Shown piece by piece: positions 42,844 to 51,736 of a DNA stretch of 64,000 nucleotides. This stretch comes from Cellvibrio fontiphilus_A (GTDB lineage: Bacteria > Pseudomonadota > Gammaproteobacteria > Pseudomonadales > Cellvibrionaceae). The notes under the pieces were generated by a model, which was not told the DNA's origin, made no database searches, and saw nothing but the letters and a program-made list of their open reading frames with translations. The position numbers and the translations under genes were made by a program. Every line of letters begins with the position of its first letter. The first letter of the stretch is position 1. The stretch lies in contig NZ_JBHRTF010000003.1 in NCBI RefSeq assembly GCF_042646205.1, positions 434,001 through 498,000 of the forward strand, written 5' to 3'.

Positions 42844-43614
42844 TTAATCGCCTGAGCCGTCATTAATCACTTCTTCGAAAGTTAAGTGGGTAAGCAAGCG
42901 AATACTGCGAAAGACATAAAATAGAGTCCCCATCATAATCACTAGCATCGGAAGTGCAATGACAGGGTAGCTCAACGCAGTCATCTTACCTAACTCAGCA
43001 TTAAATTCAGCAGTTCCTGGTTGGCTTATTAGGATTAGTTTGGCTAACACATAATTCAAGATTGATGACAAAAAGAATGAAGCTGCAATCATTAGCGAGG
43101 CATTAACAAGTGTGCGTTCAAAAAGTTTTTGGGTTTGGTGTTGCTGAAGTGCGGCATTTACTTTGTCTATTTTTAGAACCTTGTCGTTGTATATGAATAC
43201 TTTTACTAATGGGTAGCGGGTTTTTATTGATACCAGTGTGACTATGCCCAAAATACCGGGGATGGCCGCTTCTTTGATCGCAAAGTACTCAGGTGCAAGT
43301 TTGAATAAACTCAATCCACCGGTTAGCAATACACTGATAATACCTAGCGCTGAAAATGCATTAATTTTTTTGTTGGCAATAAAGTCACGAAAACCGTAGC
43401 TAAGTGGAAAGGCGAGGGCAACGATTAATCCCCATGTGGCTCCCAGGTATTCTGCATCACTGAGTTTGGTCAGAATTAGCGTCGGAATGACGATGTTCAT
43501 CAACAGGTTGGCAAAAAAGCTCTCTTTTTTAGGTTTGGGTTGGATATTTGTTGTTTGCGCAGAGGGCTTATCAGCTAAGATGGGTGATGAATTTTTGGAG
43601 TTGTTATCAGTCAT
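42844..43614 (-). CDS. VC0807-like integral membrane protein (in yciB position)
   Basis: With ATG 43614 (ACAGG upstream) the product has 256 residues. A hydrophilic N-terminus of about 40 residues is followed by six to seven hydrophobic segments: NIVIPTLILTKL, LGATWGLIVALAFPLSYGF, INAFSALGIISVLLTGGLSLF, AIPGILGIVTLVSI, and two near the C-terminus. The pattern resembles VC0807-family proteins, distantly related to the septation protein YciB (about 180 residues). Function is unknown. The divergent rnm gene starts only 35 bases away, so the promoters of both must overlap the other gene's start region. Confidence 0.7.
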   Translation of the reverse strand: MTDNNSKNSSPILADKPSAQTTNIQPKPKKESFFANLLMNIVIPTLILTKLSDAEYLGATWGLIVALAFPLSYGFRDFIANKKINAFSALGIISVLLTGGLSLFKLAPEYFAIKEAAIPGILGIVTLVSIKTRYPLVKVFIYNDKVLKIDKVNAALQQHQTQKLFERTLVNASLMIAASFFLSSILNYVLAKLILISQPGTAEFNAELGKMTALSYPVIALPMLVIMMGTLFYVFRSIRLLTHLTFEEVINDGSGD

Positions 43615-43649
43615 GATCAAACCTGTTGATCTCAAAATAGGGTGTTTGA

Positions 43650-44489
43650 GTGATTTTTGACCTGCATTGCCATACCTATTTTTCTGACGGCATGCTAAGC
43701 CCTGATGCACTGGTTGAGCGTGCAAAAGCTCGCAATGTTTCAGTGCTTGCGATTACGGATCACGATACCATAGCTGGGGTAGGTATTGCACAAAAAGCCG
43801 CGCTAGAAGCTTCGCTACAACTGATTCCGGGTATCGAATTCTCCAGTCAATGGGGGCGGGGAGGTGTTCATATTGTTGGTCTCGGGATTGATACAAAATC
43901 TGCTGTCTTGGCTGATGCGATAAGTCGGCAGGCACAGGCGCGTGAGGCGCGCTCGATTGCTATCGGAGATCGTTTGACTAAGCTAGGCTTTCCCTACGCG
44001 CTGACTGGCGCTAGGGCTTATGCAGGCGAGTCCAGTGTTTGTCGGCCGCACTTTGCTCAGTATTTAGTCGAAGTTGGTGCGGTAAAAAATATTAATGCTG
44101 CATTCAAAAAATATTTAGGGGCAGGTAAGCCTGCGGATGTGAAGTACCAATGGCCGCTTATGGACCAGGTGATTCGTTGGATTCATGATGCGGGTGGCGT
44201 AGCTGTTCTGGCGCACCCCAATAAGTATGAGCTGACACGTACCAAGATCTGTGCTTTGGCTGATTCTTTTGTTGCTGCCGGTGGCGATGCAATTGAGGTG
44301 ATCAGTGGCTTGCAGCCTAGCGCTACGACGGAGGATTTGTTGCGAATCGCAGCTGAGCGCAATCTTTATGCCTCCTGTGGTTCGGATTTCCATGTGCCTG
44401 ACCAACCTTGGCAGGAGTTGGGAAATTTCGGTCAGTTACCAAACCATGCTAGACCAGTATGGGAATTATTAGGCTATAACACTAATTAG
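43650..44489 (+). CDS. rnm: PHP-domain exonuclease RNase AM (Rnm/TrpH)
   Basis: A 279-residue PHP phosphoesterase with GTG start. Metal-binding histidines and aspartates appear in DLHCHTYFSDG (His6, His8, Asp13), ITDHDT (Asp37, His38, Asp39), GIEFSSQ, VLAHPNKYE and CGSDFHVP. The E. coli homologue, once called TrpH or YciV, is a 5'-3' exonuclease that trims the 5' ends of 23S, 16S and 5S rRNA. It precedes yciO, as in E. coli and Pseudomonas. The gap to yciO is 74 bases. Confidence 0.93.
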   Translation: MIFDLHCHTYFSDGMLSPDALVERAKARNVSVLAITDHDTIAGVGIAQKAALEASLQLIPGIEFSSQWGRGGVHIVGLGIDTKSAVLADAISRQAQAREARSIAIGDRLTKLGFPYALTGARAYAGESSVCRPHFAQYLVEVGAVKNINAAFKKYLGAGKPADVKYQWPLMDQVIRWIHDAGGVAVLAHPNKYELTRTKICALADSFVAAGGDAIEVISGLQPSATTEDLLRIAAERNLYASCGSDFHVPDQPWQELGNFGQLPNHARPVWELLGYNTN

Positions 44490-44563
44490 TCTTAACGCCT
44501 GCAAGCGTTACCAACTTGTTTACCTGGCATTCAGGCCGGGTAATGTCGTGAGGAGCCTCTGGT

Positions 44564-45190
44564 ATGGCGCAGTTTTTCCAAATTCATCCCGAAAATCCCC
44601 AGCATCGTTTAATCGTGCAGGCGGCTGATATTGTCCGCAAAGGTGGCGTTATTGCTTATCCTACTGATTCTGCTTATGCGCTGGGTTGTCACATAGGTGA
44701 CAAAGATGCATTAGAACGTATCCGTTCTCTGCGTAAACTCGATAAAAACCATAACTTTACCTTGATGTGTCGAGATCTATCCGAGCTTGCGACCTATGCG
44801 CGAGTGGACAACCGGGTTTTTCGTTTGCTCAAAAGTCACACACCTGGTGCCTACACTTTTATCCTTGAGGCTACCGCTGATGTGCCGCGCCGGTTAATGC
44901 ATCCAAAACGTAAAACGATTGGTCTGCGAGTTCCTGATAATCCAATTGCTTTGGCTCTGCTTGAGGAGTTGGGTGAACCGCTCATGAGCAGTAGCTTATT
45001 GCTTCCGGGTGAAGAGTTTCCTATGACCGACCCCTATGATATCCGCGACACTCTGGAGCATTTTGTCGAATTAGTGATCGATGGAGGTTACTGTGGTCTT
45101 GAGCCGACTACTGTGATCGATCTGACCCAAGAACTGCCCGAGCTGGTGCGACAGGGTAAGGGTGACTTTACTGTATTTGAATCTAGTTAG
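44564..45190 (+). CDS. yciO: YciO, Sua5/YrdC-family protein
   Basis: A 208-residue YrdC/Sua5 domain protein. GGVIAYPTDSAYALGCHIGD, RIRSLRKLDKNHNFTLMC, HTPGAYTFILEAT and TIGLRVPDNPIALALLEELG are the conserved substrate-binding parts. The KRxR/KNHN layout and length mark YciO rather than TsaC (about 190) or Sua5 (about 330). YciO members have the threonylcarbamoyl-AMP synthase fold but weak or uncertain tRNA-modifying activity. It follows rnm, as in relatives, and precedes the condensin genes. Confidence 0.92.
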   Translation: MAQFFQIHPENPQHRLIVQAADIVRKGGVIAYPTDSAYALGCHIGDKDALERIRSLRKLDKNHNFTLMCRDLSELATYARVDNRVFRLLKSHTPGAYTFILEATADVPRRLMHPKRKTIGLRVPDNPIALALLEELGEPLMSSSLLLPGEEFPMTDPYDIRDTLEHFVELVIDGGYCGLEPTTVIDLTQELPELVRQGKGDFTVFESS

Positions 45191-45332
45191 TTGATTTTCA
45201 ATGGGTTTTCGCAGCACTTACGGCTGCTGTCCGGAGCTCATGTAAATCGTTATAATGCAACGCTTTATCGTCCGGGGTTTCAGTTTGGCATCCCGTCTCT
45301 CCTTTGCACATATCTGACTGCGAGTTTACCGA

Positions 45333-46262
45333 GTGACTGAATTTCTTGAACCTATCCCTCTGGTGGATCCGGATGCTGCTATCGATTCGAAGCCAACAGA
45401 TGTGGTTAAAGCAGATCTTCAGAATGAGTCCGGTGAAGCGAATACTTCTGATGTAGATATTTCGCACGCAAAAGTGCCGCAACAGGGGGAGATGCCCTTT
45501 GCTGTGGTTCACGGAAAGGCTTACACGCAACTACCTCAGGATTTGTATATCCCCCCAGATGCACTTGAAGTTTTTCTTGAGGCATTTGAGGGGCCTCTGG
45601 ATTTATTGCTTTACCTAATTCGTCGCCAAAATATTGATATTCTTGAAATTAATGTTTCAGAAATTACGTCTCAGTACATGGCTTATGTGAATTTGATGGA
45701 GTCTCATCAATTTGAATTGGCTGCTGAATATTTGGTGATGGCAGCAATGTTGGCAGAGATTAAATCGCGCATGCTACTGCCTCGCTCCAGCGAAGAGCAT
45801 GAAGAGGAAGAGGATCCGCGTGCGTCATTAATTCGTCGCTTGCAGGAATACGAGCGTTTTAAACAAGCCGCTGAGGATTTGGATAAGTTGCCGCGTGTGG
45901 CGCGCAACGTATTTCCTGTTACCGCAACTGGCCCTGACCGCAACTTGACTCGTCCAGATCCTGATGTGGAATTGCAGGAGTTATTGCTGGCGCTTTCGGA
46001 GGTGTTGCGTCGTGCTGATATGTTTGAGAGTCATCATATTTCCAAAGAAAAGCTGTCGACGCGCGAACGTATGGCGCAGGTGTTGGACATTCTTGCGCAT
46101 CAACATTTCGTACCTTTTGTCAGCCTTTTTAAGGTAGGAGAGGGGCGTTTGGGTGTGGTTGTAACTTTTCTTGCGGTAATGGAATTGATAAAAGAATCAT
46201 TGGTGGAGATAGTTCAAAGCGAATCCTTTGCACCAATTCACGTAAAAGCTAGAACACAATGA
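45333..46262 (+). CDS. scpA: Segregation and condensation protein ScpA
   Basis: The 309-residue kleisin subunit of the Smc-ScpAB condensin. The N-terminal about 75 residues are a variable acidic leader; LEVFLEAFEGPLDLLLYLIRRQNIDILEINVSEI is the Smc-binding start, then YLVMAAMLAEIKSRMLLP. The C-terminal winged helix ends in FVAVMELIKESLVEIVQ. Start is GTG 45333; the ATG of scpB overlaps its stop (ATGA). The smc gene itself is not here, and presence of ScpAB rather than MukBEF fits a Pseudomonas-like lineage. Confidence 0.94.
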   Translation: MTEFLEPIPLVDPDAAIDSKPTDVVKADLQNESGEANTSDVDISHAKVPQQGEMPFAVVHGKAYTQLPQDLYIPPDALEVFLEAFEGPLDLLLYLIRRQNIDILEINVSEITSQYMAYVNLMESHQFELAAEYLVMAAMLAEIKSRMLLPRSSEEHEEEEDPRASLIRRLQEYERFKQAAEDLDKLPRVARNVFPVTATGPDRNLTRPDPDVELQELLLALSEVLRRADMFESHHISKEKLSTRERMAQVLDILAHQHFVPFVSLFKVGEGRLGVVVTFLAVMELIKESLVEIVQSESFAPIHVKARTQ

Positions 46263-47146
46263 CCGAACTCACTCAAGATATTGATAAAGCGTTGGATGAA
46301 CAGGAAGTTGGCGCAATGGTTGCCGATGATGTAGAAGAATCCGCAACAGTTCCTGTTACTCAAATGCCTGTTGATGCTGGCCGTCTGTGCCAAATTATTG
46401 AAGGCGCTATACTGGCAGCGGGGCAGCCAATAACGTTGGCGCGCATGCTGGATTTGTTTGATGCTGAAGTAGCACCCAGTAAGGACGAAATACTGGCAGC
46501 ACTTACCAGCATCCAACAAAGCTGCGAAGGACGAGGTTTTGAACTCAAAGAGGTGGCATCAGGTTGGCGCTTTCAGGTGCGCGATGATTTGGCTCCTTGG
46601 GTTAATCGTCTTTGGGAGGAGAAACCACAAAAATACTCCCGTGCACTATTGGAGACTTTGGCGTTAATTGCATATCGTCAGCCGATTACCCGTGGTGATA
46701 TTGAAGAAATCCGCGGTGTTGCTGTCAGCTCGCACATCATGAAGACATTGCTGGAGCGCGACTGGGTTAAGGTCATTGGTCATCGCGATGTGCCTGGGCG
46801 CCCTTCGCTTTATGCAACAACCAGACAATTTTTGGATTACTTTAATTTAAAAAGTTTGGAGGAGTTGCCATCGCTCAGTGAGATTCGTGATCTGGATGAG
46901 TTAAATCCGGTGTTGGATTTGGGGGAAGCTGGTATTGGCGAGCAAGACACAGACGCGCCAATTCCTGATGAGCAGCCTATTATTAGCCTCGAAGAGTTAA
47001 CGACCGGGGAAGTAGATACTAAAGCTGCTCTTTATGAGGATGGCTTTATTGATGGTGAAGAAGCCTTTGTTGATGCTGAAGAACAAGCGGTTATCGCTGT
47101 TGAAGAAGTGTCTGCTGCGGCCAACAGTGAGGAACAGGGCCACTAA
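46259..47146 (+). CDS. scpB: Segregation and condensation protein ScpB
   Basis: A 295-residue protein; ScpB is usually 170-250 residues. The two winged helices (about 45-200) contain IIEGAILAAGQPITLARMLDLF, GWRFQVRDDLAPWV, SRALLETLALIAYRQPITRGDIEEIRGV and HRDVPGRPSLYATTRQFLDYF. The last about 90 residues are very acidic and repetitive (Glu/Asp/Ala), probably disordered. It binds ScpA and regulates Smc. Starts by ATGA overlap with scpA; its stop overlaps the rluB start, so scpA-scpB-rluB are coupled. Confidence 0.94.
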   Translation: MTELTQDIDKALDEQEVGAMVADDVEESATVPVTQMPVDAGRLCQIIEGAILAAGQPITLARMLDLFDAEVAPSKDEILAALTSIQQSCEGRGFELKEVASGWRFQVRDDLAPWVNRLWEEKPQKYSRALLETLALIAYRQPITRGDIEEIRGVAVSSHIMKTLLERDWVKVIGHRDVPGRPSLYATTRQFLDYFNLKSLEELPSLSEIRDLDELNPVLDLGEAGIGEQDTDAPIPDEQPIISLEELTTGEVDTKAALYEDGFIDGEEAFVDAEEQAVIAVEEVSAAANSEEQGH

Positions 47147-48213
47147 TGGGTGGTTCATTAAATATGGTGAAGAAAATCAACCAAGATAAACCTAAAAAAT
47201 CTGCCAAGGCTGTGAAGCCAGCAGTCGCCAGTAAAAGCGTTGACGCAAAAGCGGGTGAAAAAAAACACAGAGCCGAAAAACCTTCACTTGCTAAGAAAAG
47301 TGTCGAGTTGGAGAATCAGTCTGGTCAAGCAGCAATATCTAATGATGAGAAGTTGCAAAAAGTACTGGCACGCGCAGGTATTGGTTCGCGTCGTGAAATG
47401 GAGCGTGCGATAGAGCAGGGTCAGGTAAAAGTTAACGACCATATTGCTAAATTAGGTGATCGTGTAACGCCGCAGGATAAAATTTTTTTTAATGGCCAGC
47501 GAGTTGTGTTGCGTACAGAGCTCACGCGTCGCAGGGTCATTTTGTACAATAAACCCGAAGGTGAAATTTGCTCTCGCTCTGATCCAGAAGGTCGCCCTAC
47601 TGTTTACGATCATCTCCCGGCATTAAAGGGAGAGCGTTGGATTTCCGTAGGTCGTCTTGATTTCAATACAAGTGGTTTATTGTTATTCACCAACGATGGT
47701 GAACTGGCAAATAAATTAATGCATCCCTCATCGGTTATTGATCGTGAATATTTGGTGCGTATTCAGGGCGAAGTAACGGACGAGATGCGCGATGTGCTTC
47801 TGCGTGGCGTTGCTTTGGAAGACGGTATTGCACGCTTCACGGATATAGTTGACGGTGCAGGAGAGGGTAAGAATCGCTGGTTTTACTGCGTGGTAATGGA
47901 AGGACGCAACCGTGAAGTTCGACGTTTGTGGGAGTCCCAAGGTGTTAAGGTTAGTCGCTTGAAGCGTGTGCGTTATGCGAATATTTTTATTCCATCACAT
48001 GTGAGGGTTGGCCAGTGGATCGACCTTACCGAACGTGAAATTGAAGATCTGTGTATGACGGCAGGTTTCGATAGTTCTACCTATACTCGTATGATGTCAC
48101 CGACACGTGACGAACAAGCTCAGCGCGAACGTCATGATAAAAAGCTCAGATCTGCATCGGCAGCACCACGTAGAGTCAAAGCGCCACCGCGTAAACGCCC
48201 ACCAGTTGTTTGA
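47146..48213 (+). CDS. rluB: 23S rRNA pseudouridine 2605 synthase RluB
   Basis: A 355-residue pseudouridine synthase of the RsuA/RluBEF group. A basic N-terminal extension (about 1-65, Lys/Ala-rich) is followed by an S4 RNA-binding domain (LQKVLARAGIGSRREMERAIEQG) and the catalytic domain, with the aspartate in GRLDFNTSGLLLFTNDGELAN. A basic C-terminal tail ends in PRKRPPVV. RluB follows scpB in E. coli-like and Pseudomonas genomes. ATG 47146 overlaps the scpB stop; a second ATG at 47164 is possible. Confidence 0.94.
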   Translation: MGGSLNMVKKINQDKPKKSAKAVKPAVASKSVDAKAGEKKHRAEKPSLAKKSVELENQSGQAAISNDEKLQKVLARAGIGSRREMERAIEQGQVKVNDHIAKLGDRVTPQDKIFFNGQRVVLRTELTRRRVILYNKPEGEICSRSDPEGRPTVYDHLPALKGERWISVGRLDFNTSGLLLFTNDGELANKLMHPSSVIDREYLVRIQGEVTDEMRDVLLRGVALEDGIARFTDIVDGAGEGKNRWFYCVVMEGRNREVRRLWESQGVKVSRLKRVRYANIFIPSHVRVGQWIDLTEREIEDLCMTAGFDSSTYTRMMSPTRDEQAQRERHDKKLRSASAAPRRVKAPPRKRPPVV

Positions 48214-48214
48214 T

Positions 48215-48248
48215 AAAAAAACCGCACCAAGTGCGGTTTTTTGTTTTT
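48215..48248. terminator. Terminator between rluB and the diguanylate cyclase
   Basis: AAAAAAACCGCAC, loop CAA, GTGCGGTTTTTT followed by more T. It lies between converging genes and can act on both strands. Confidence 0.88.
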
Positions 48249-48253
48249 GACGT

Positions 48254-49198
48254 TCAGTTTTTGTCACTGTAGTCGCTATTAAAGGTACGGTTGCGCCCGG
48301 ATTGCTTGGCCGCATAGAGCGCCTTATCAGCGCGTTCAAATAATTCCTCTATTTCACTGTTGCCATTCGCTTTGTGTGTTGCGATGCCAATACTGACTGT
48401 GGTGTGGATGACTGTTGAGTTATGCAGTATATGGGTGTCAGAAATACGTTCACGAATTCTTTCTGCAATGATTTCTGCACCAAGCGAGTTGGTGTTATTT
48501 AACAAAACAACAAACTCTTCACCGCCATAGCGAAAAATGCCATCAGTGCTTCTACATACTGATTGGATGGTTTTTGCAATTTCACAGAGGATTAAATCGC
48601 CGCGATGGTGGCCATAGTCATCATTAATTTTTTTAAAATAATCTACATCAATCATTAGTAGTGATAGTTGCTGATGTTGGCGATTAGCTAATTGTAATTC
48701 TCGTTTCAAACTGTTGTTCAGCGCTGCACGGTTGCCCACCAGCGTCAAGGGATCCAGCAGGGCGAGGCGCATAGCGCTTTGGTAGCGGATTGCATTGCGC
48801 AATGGATAAACCAATGCGCCCAACAATTGTTCTATTTTCATCAGCTCAGCTTCGATGAAGCGTTTACTGCGGCTGAAGATAATTTCGCCTAAATAGCCTT
48901 CATCGGTTGTCAAACGGTAGTCGCAATGGTGTAGCGATTCCCGCCCGATACGGGAATCATCCTTGCCTGACGCCGATTTGAAAATCACCCCGGAAATATG
49001 AACCAAGGGTTGGATTTGATGGAAGAAAAGTGAAACCACTTCTGTTGGGTCCAAGCTCATTTGTAGGGCTTGGCTCAAACGAACTCGAATGGAAAGTTCG
49101 TGATCTTGTTGTGGGGCTCCAAGTGGGATATTTCCTGTGCCGTTCGCCTTTTGGGCATTGGTCACCATAGTCATGTCCCGCATATGTGTACCTGTCAT
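48254..49198 (-). CDS. Diguanylate cyclase (GGDEF protein)
   Basis: A 314-residue protein: an N-terminal region of about 140 residues without recognisable sensor motifs, probably a GAF-like fold (ISGVIFKSASG, DEGYLGEIIFSR), and a complete GGDEF domain (about 150-310). The active site is YGGEEF, which is catalytically competent, and an intact allosteric RxxD (RSTD) sits five residues before it, so product inhibition is expected. DPLTLVGNRAALN starts the domain. It makes cyclic di-GMP. Start 49198 is the longest of three closely spaced ATGs; 49183, after ACAGGT, is equally likely. Confidence 0.93.
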   Translation of the reverse strand: MTGTHMRDMTMVTNAQKANGTGNIPLGAPQQDHELSIRVRLSQALQMSLDPTEVVSLFFHQIQPLVHISGVIFKSASGKDDSRIGRESLHHCDYRLTTDEGYLGEIIFSRSKRFIEAELMKIEQLLGALVYPLRNAIRYQSAMRLALLDPLTLVGNRAALNNSLKRELQLANRQHQQLSLLMIDVDYFKKINDDYGHHRGDLILCEIAKTIQSVCRSTDGIFRYGGEEFVVLLNNTNSLGAEIIAERIRERISDTHILHNSTVIHTTVSIGIATHKANGNSEIEELFERADKALYAAKQSGRNRTFNSDYSDKN

Positions 49199-49444
49199 GT
49201 TAGTTGGTTATGCTGCCCTAAAGCGCAAGATGCGTTTTTGGCGTCTATGACAGGGGTAAAGCGAAAAGTATGCCATTTGGGCTGAATATCAATTTATTCT
49301 TTTAAATCATGGTGTTAAATAGTTTTTGTCGCGCTGTTTAGATGTTTTCGCCAATAAAAAGGCGGGTGTAGTGTCGGTGATGAGGAAAAAGTTTTCCGCT
49401 CGTCAAAAAAATGGCGAAGATTAAATGACGTAGCAAGCCGCGGC

Positions 49445-50842
49445 TTAGGATTTTATCTGTGGGAGTAAGACGCAAAGATTCAAGCCGCCACTTGGGCGGT
49501 TCTCAGCCCAAATTTTTCCTTTATGAAGGCTGACACTGCGGTGGGCTATAGCGAGTCCTAGTCCATAGCCGCCACTTTCGCGTGCGCGAGCCTGGTCGGT
49601 GCGGAAAAAAGGTTGGAAGATATCTTCCAGGGCGTCAGCGGGTACACCGGGGCCTTGATCCATAATTTGAATACGGTATTGCTCACCATCACCGGTTTCG
49701 CTGAGTTGAATGCAAATTTCTGAATTAGTCGGTGTATATAGCAGTGCATTGCGTAGCGCATTTTCAAAAACCCCTACCAACATGTTGCCGTGAGTAGCGA
49801 CCAGAGCTTCTTCGAGGTTTGATTGAAATGTTATTTGAATATTCTTTTCTTGCGCATCTATTTGATAATTTTCGATCAAGGTCTGCAGTAGTGCAGCTAA
49901 GTCGATGACGTCATCCAGCACCCAGCCATCTTGTCCCTGTATTGGCAGTGTCAGAATTTCTGTGATGATTTCATTTAAGTAGTCAGCCGCTTGTTTAATG
50001 CGCGCTAACTCGTGATCAATAATTCCACCGCTTTTTTGTTGTGCCAATGCCAAAGCTATTTGTAACCGCGCTAAGGGGGTTCGCAATTCATGAGAAACAT
50101 CTTTAATTAGCCGCTTTTGTTCGTGCATGGCTTTTTCGAGTCGCTCAGTCATATTGTCAAAATCGCGGCCAAGAGCAGCGATTTCATCATTGCGACCACG
50201 GAACTGGTCGCCGATACGCACACTCAAATCGCCTCGCGCAATTTGATGTGTGGCTTTTTGCAATGTGTTGATACTGCGTGTGAAATGGCGAGCAAGGAAA
50301 AAACAAGCGGAGCCACTGACTAAAATAGAAACTAGTAGGAGCGGCCAAATATTATCAATAAATAATTCCCAAATAATATCGCGATCCTGCCCCTCATCGC
50401 GGCCTGCAGAAATGGTAATCAACTTGACGCTGTTGCCATCATTCAAGGTGATGTAGCGTCCAAACAGTTTTCGGTTGCGATCCTGAACTTTATCGAAAGG
50501 GTGTTTACTGGTCAGGCGCGGTGCGAGATACATCACTCCAGGTGGAAGCGGGCGATCAAGTAAATCGCGGTTGCGTCTGTCCACTACATAAACAAAACGC
50601 GTGGACCAAGCAGGCATTGCCCGCAGATCCTCGGTGAGTTGTAGCGTATTGCGATTGATCGCATTGCCAACCATTTGAAATAGCAGACGCTTGGCGGGAT
50701 CTTCATCTGACTCGGTGTTGCTGTGTTGCAGCTTACCGTCGGGCGTTATATCGAACCAATGCACTACCAAGTTAGTGCCGATAATAATCGCCACCGTGAT
50801 AAGCCAGAAAGTGAGAAATATCTTTAAATAGAGGCGAGTCAT
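49445..50842 (-). CDS. cpxA: Envelope stress sensor kinase CpxA
   Basis: A 465-residue histidine kinase: membrane helix (about 7-29), periplasmic domain (30-165), second helix (166-187), HAMP linker (about 186-240), then the kinase core with the phosphorylated His251 in KDVSHELRTPLARLQ, the N box NALRNALLYTP and G boxes DQGPGVP and GYGLGLAI. The periplasmic phrases AKRLLFQMVGN, RFVYVVDRR and YITLN are CpxA-like. It adjusts CpxR to misfolded proteins at the inner membrane. cpxR is directly upstream and overlaps by one base, and cpxP is divergent, the classic arrangement. Confidence 0.9.
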   Translation of the reverse strand: MTRLYLKIFLTFWLITVAIIIGTNLVVHWFDITPDGKLQHSNTESDEDPAKRLLFQMVGNAINRNTLQLTEDLRAMPAWSTRFVYVVDRRNRDLLDRPLPPGVMYLAPRLTSKHPFDKVQDRNRKLFGRYITLNDGNSVKLITISAGRDEGQDRDIIWELFIDNIWPLLLVSILVSGSACFFLARHFTRSINTLQKATHQIARGDLSVRIGDQFRGRNDEIAALGRDFDNMTERLEKAMHEQKRLIKDVSHELRTPLARLQIALALAQQKSGGIIDHELARIKQAADYLNEIITEILTLPIQGQDGWVLDDVIDLAALLQTLIENYQIDAQEKNIQITFQSNLEEALVATHGNMLVGVFENALRNALLYTPTNSEICIQLSETGDGEQYRIQIMDQGPGVPADALEDIFQPFFRTDQARARESGGYGLGLAIAHRSVSLHKGKIWAENRPSGGLNLCVLLPQIKS

Positions 50843-51555
50843 TAACTACCGGATTCATCGTCATTCATGGTGAGCATATAGCCAGCCCCACGGACATTAA
50901 TAATTAAATCTTTTGAGGAGCCAGCAGCCGTTATTTTTTTACGGATATTGCTCACATGCACATCAATACTTCGATCATAAGGCGTTAATTTTCTATTCAA
51001 TGCCTGCTCAGTCATATCGTCTTTGCTGATCACCTGACCTGCACGGCGCACCAGAATTTCCAAAACACTAAATTCAGTACCGGTGAGTGGAACTTCTGTT
51101 CCATCCCAAGCTGTAGTGCGAGTGCCCAAATGCAGAGAAAGTTTGCCAGAGGAGAGGCGCTCGACACTATTAGTGGAGCTTTCTTTCTGATTAGCCCGGC
51201 GCAATATGGCGCGAATTCGTGCGACCAGTTCACGCGGGTCACAAGGCTTTGCCAGATAATCGTCGGCGCCAATTTCAAGGCCAATAACCCTATCAACGGT
51301 ATCGCCTTTGGCGGTGAGCATAATGACTGGGGTTTGGTTGTGCTGGCGCAGGTTTTTCAGTACATCAAAACCATTGCGAACGGGCAGCATGACATCCAGC
51401 ACTATGGCTGAGTAGGGGTTTTTTAATGCAAGTTCCAGCGCGGTTTGCCCATCATAAGCAGTGTCTACCGCGAAACCTTCCGTTTGCAGATACTCACTCA
51501 GTAATTGGCTGAGTTCTTTATCGTCATCGATGAGCAGGACCTTGAGCATAGTCAT
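50842..51555 (-). CDS. cpxR: Response regulator CpxR
   Basis: A 237-residue OmpR/PhoB-type regulator. The receiver has acidic residues DDD (10-12), phospho-acceptor Asp54 (VLDVMLP) and the lysine in DDYLAKPCDPREL. The C-terminal winged helix includes LTGTEFSVLEILVRRAGQVISKDDM and DRSIDVHVSNIRKKI. CpxR is chosen over other OmpR members because of the FEL/SVLEIL pattern, the cpxA neighbour and divergent cpxP. ATG 51549 is an alternative start (MLKVLLIDD). A candidate binding box lies upstream. Confidence 0.92.
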   Translation of the reverse strand: MTMLKVLLIDDDKELSQLLSEYLQTEGFAVDTAYDGQTALELALKNPYSAIVLDVMLPVRNGFDVLKNLRQHNQTPVIMLTAKGDTVDRVIGLEIGADDYLAKPCDPRELVARIRAILRRANQKESSTNSVERLSSGKLSLHLGTRTTAWDGTEVPLTGTEFSVLEILVRRAGQVISKDDMTEQALNRKLTPYDRSIDVHVSNIRKKITAAGSSKDLIINVRGAGYMLTMNDDESGS

Positions 51556-51639
51556 TACATACCCTTGTTATATAAGGTGTTATTCAAGGCGCTGAGTGTG
51601 CACCAGGCCTTGGTGAGAGTCATGATTCTTTGGGAATTG

Positions 51640-51654
51640 TTAACCAATCTTAAC
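51640..51654. promoter_or_regulatory. Candidate CpxR-binding box
   Basis: TTAAC-N5-TTAAC; on the other strand it reads GTTAA-N5-GTTAA, close to the E. coli CpxR consensus GTAAA-N5-GTAAA. It is centred in the 181-base gap between divergent cpxR and cpxP, about 85 bases before each gene. Confidence 0.5.
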
Positions 51655-51736
51655 ATGATAGCGCCCATAATGAATTCACTGGCGCTGTTCAAATAATGAG
51701 GCGCTTGGGTCGATAAACTTACCTGAGGAATTCAAC

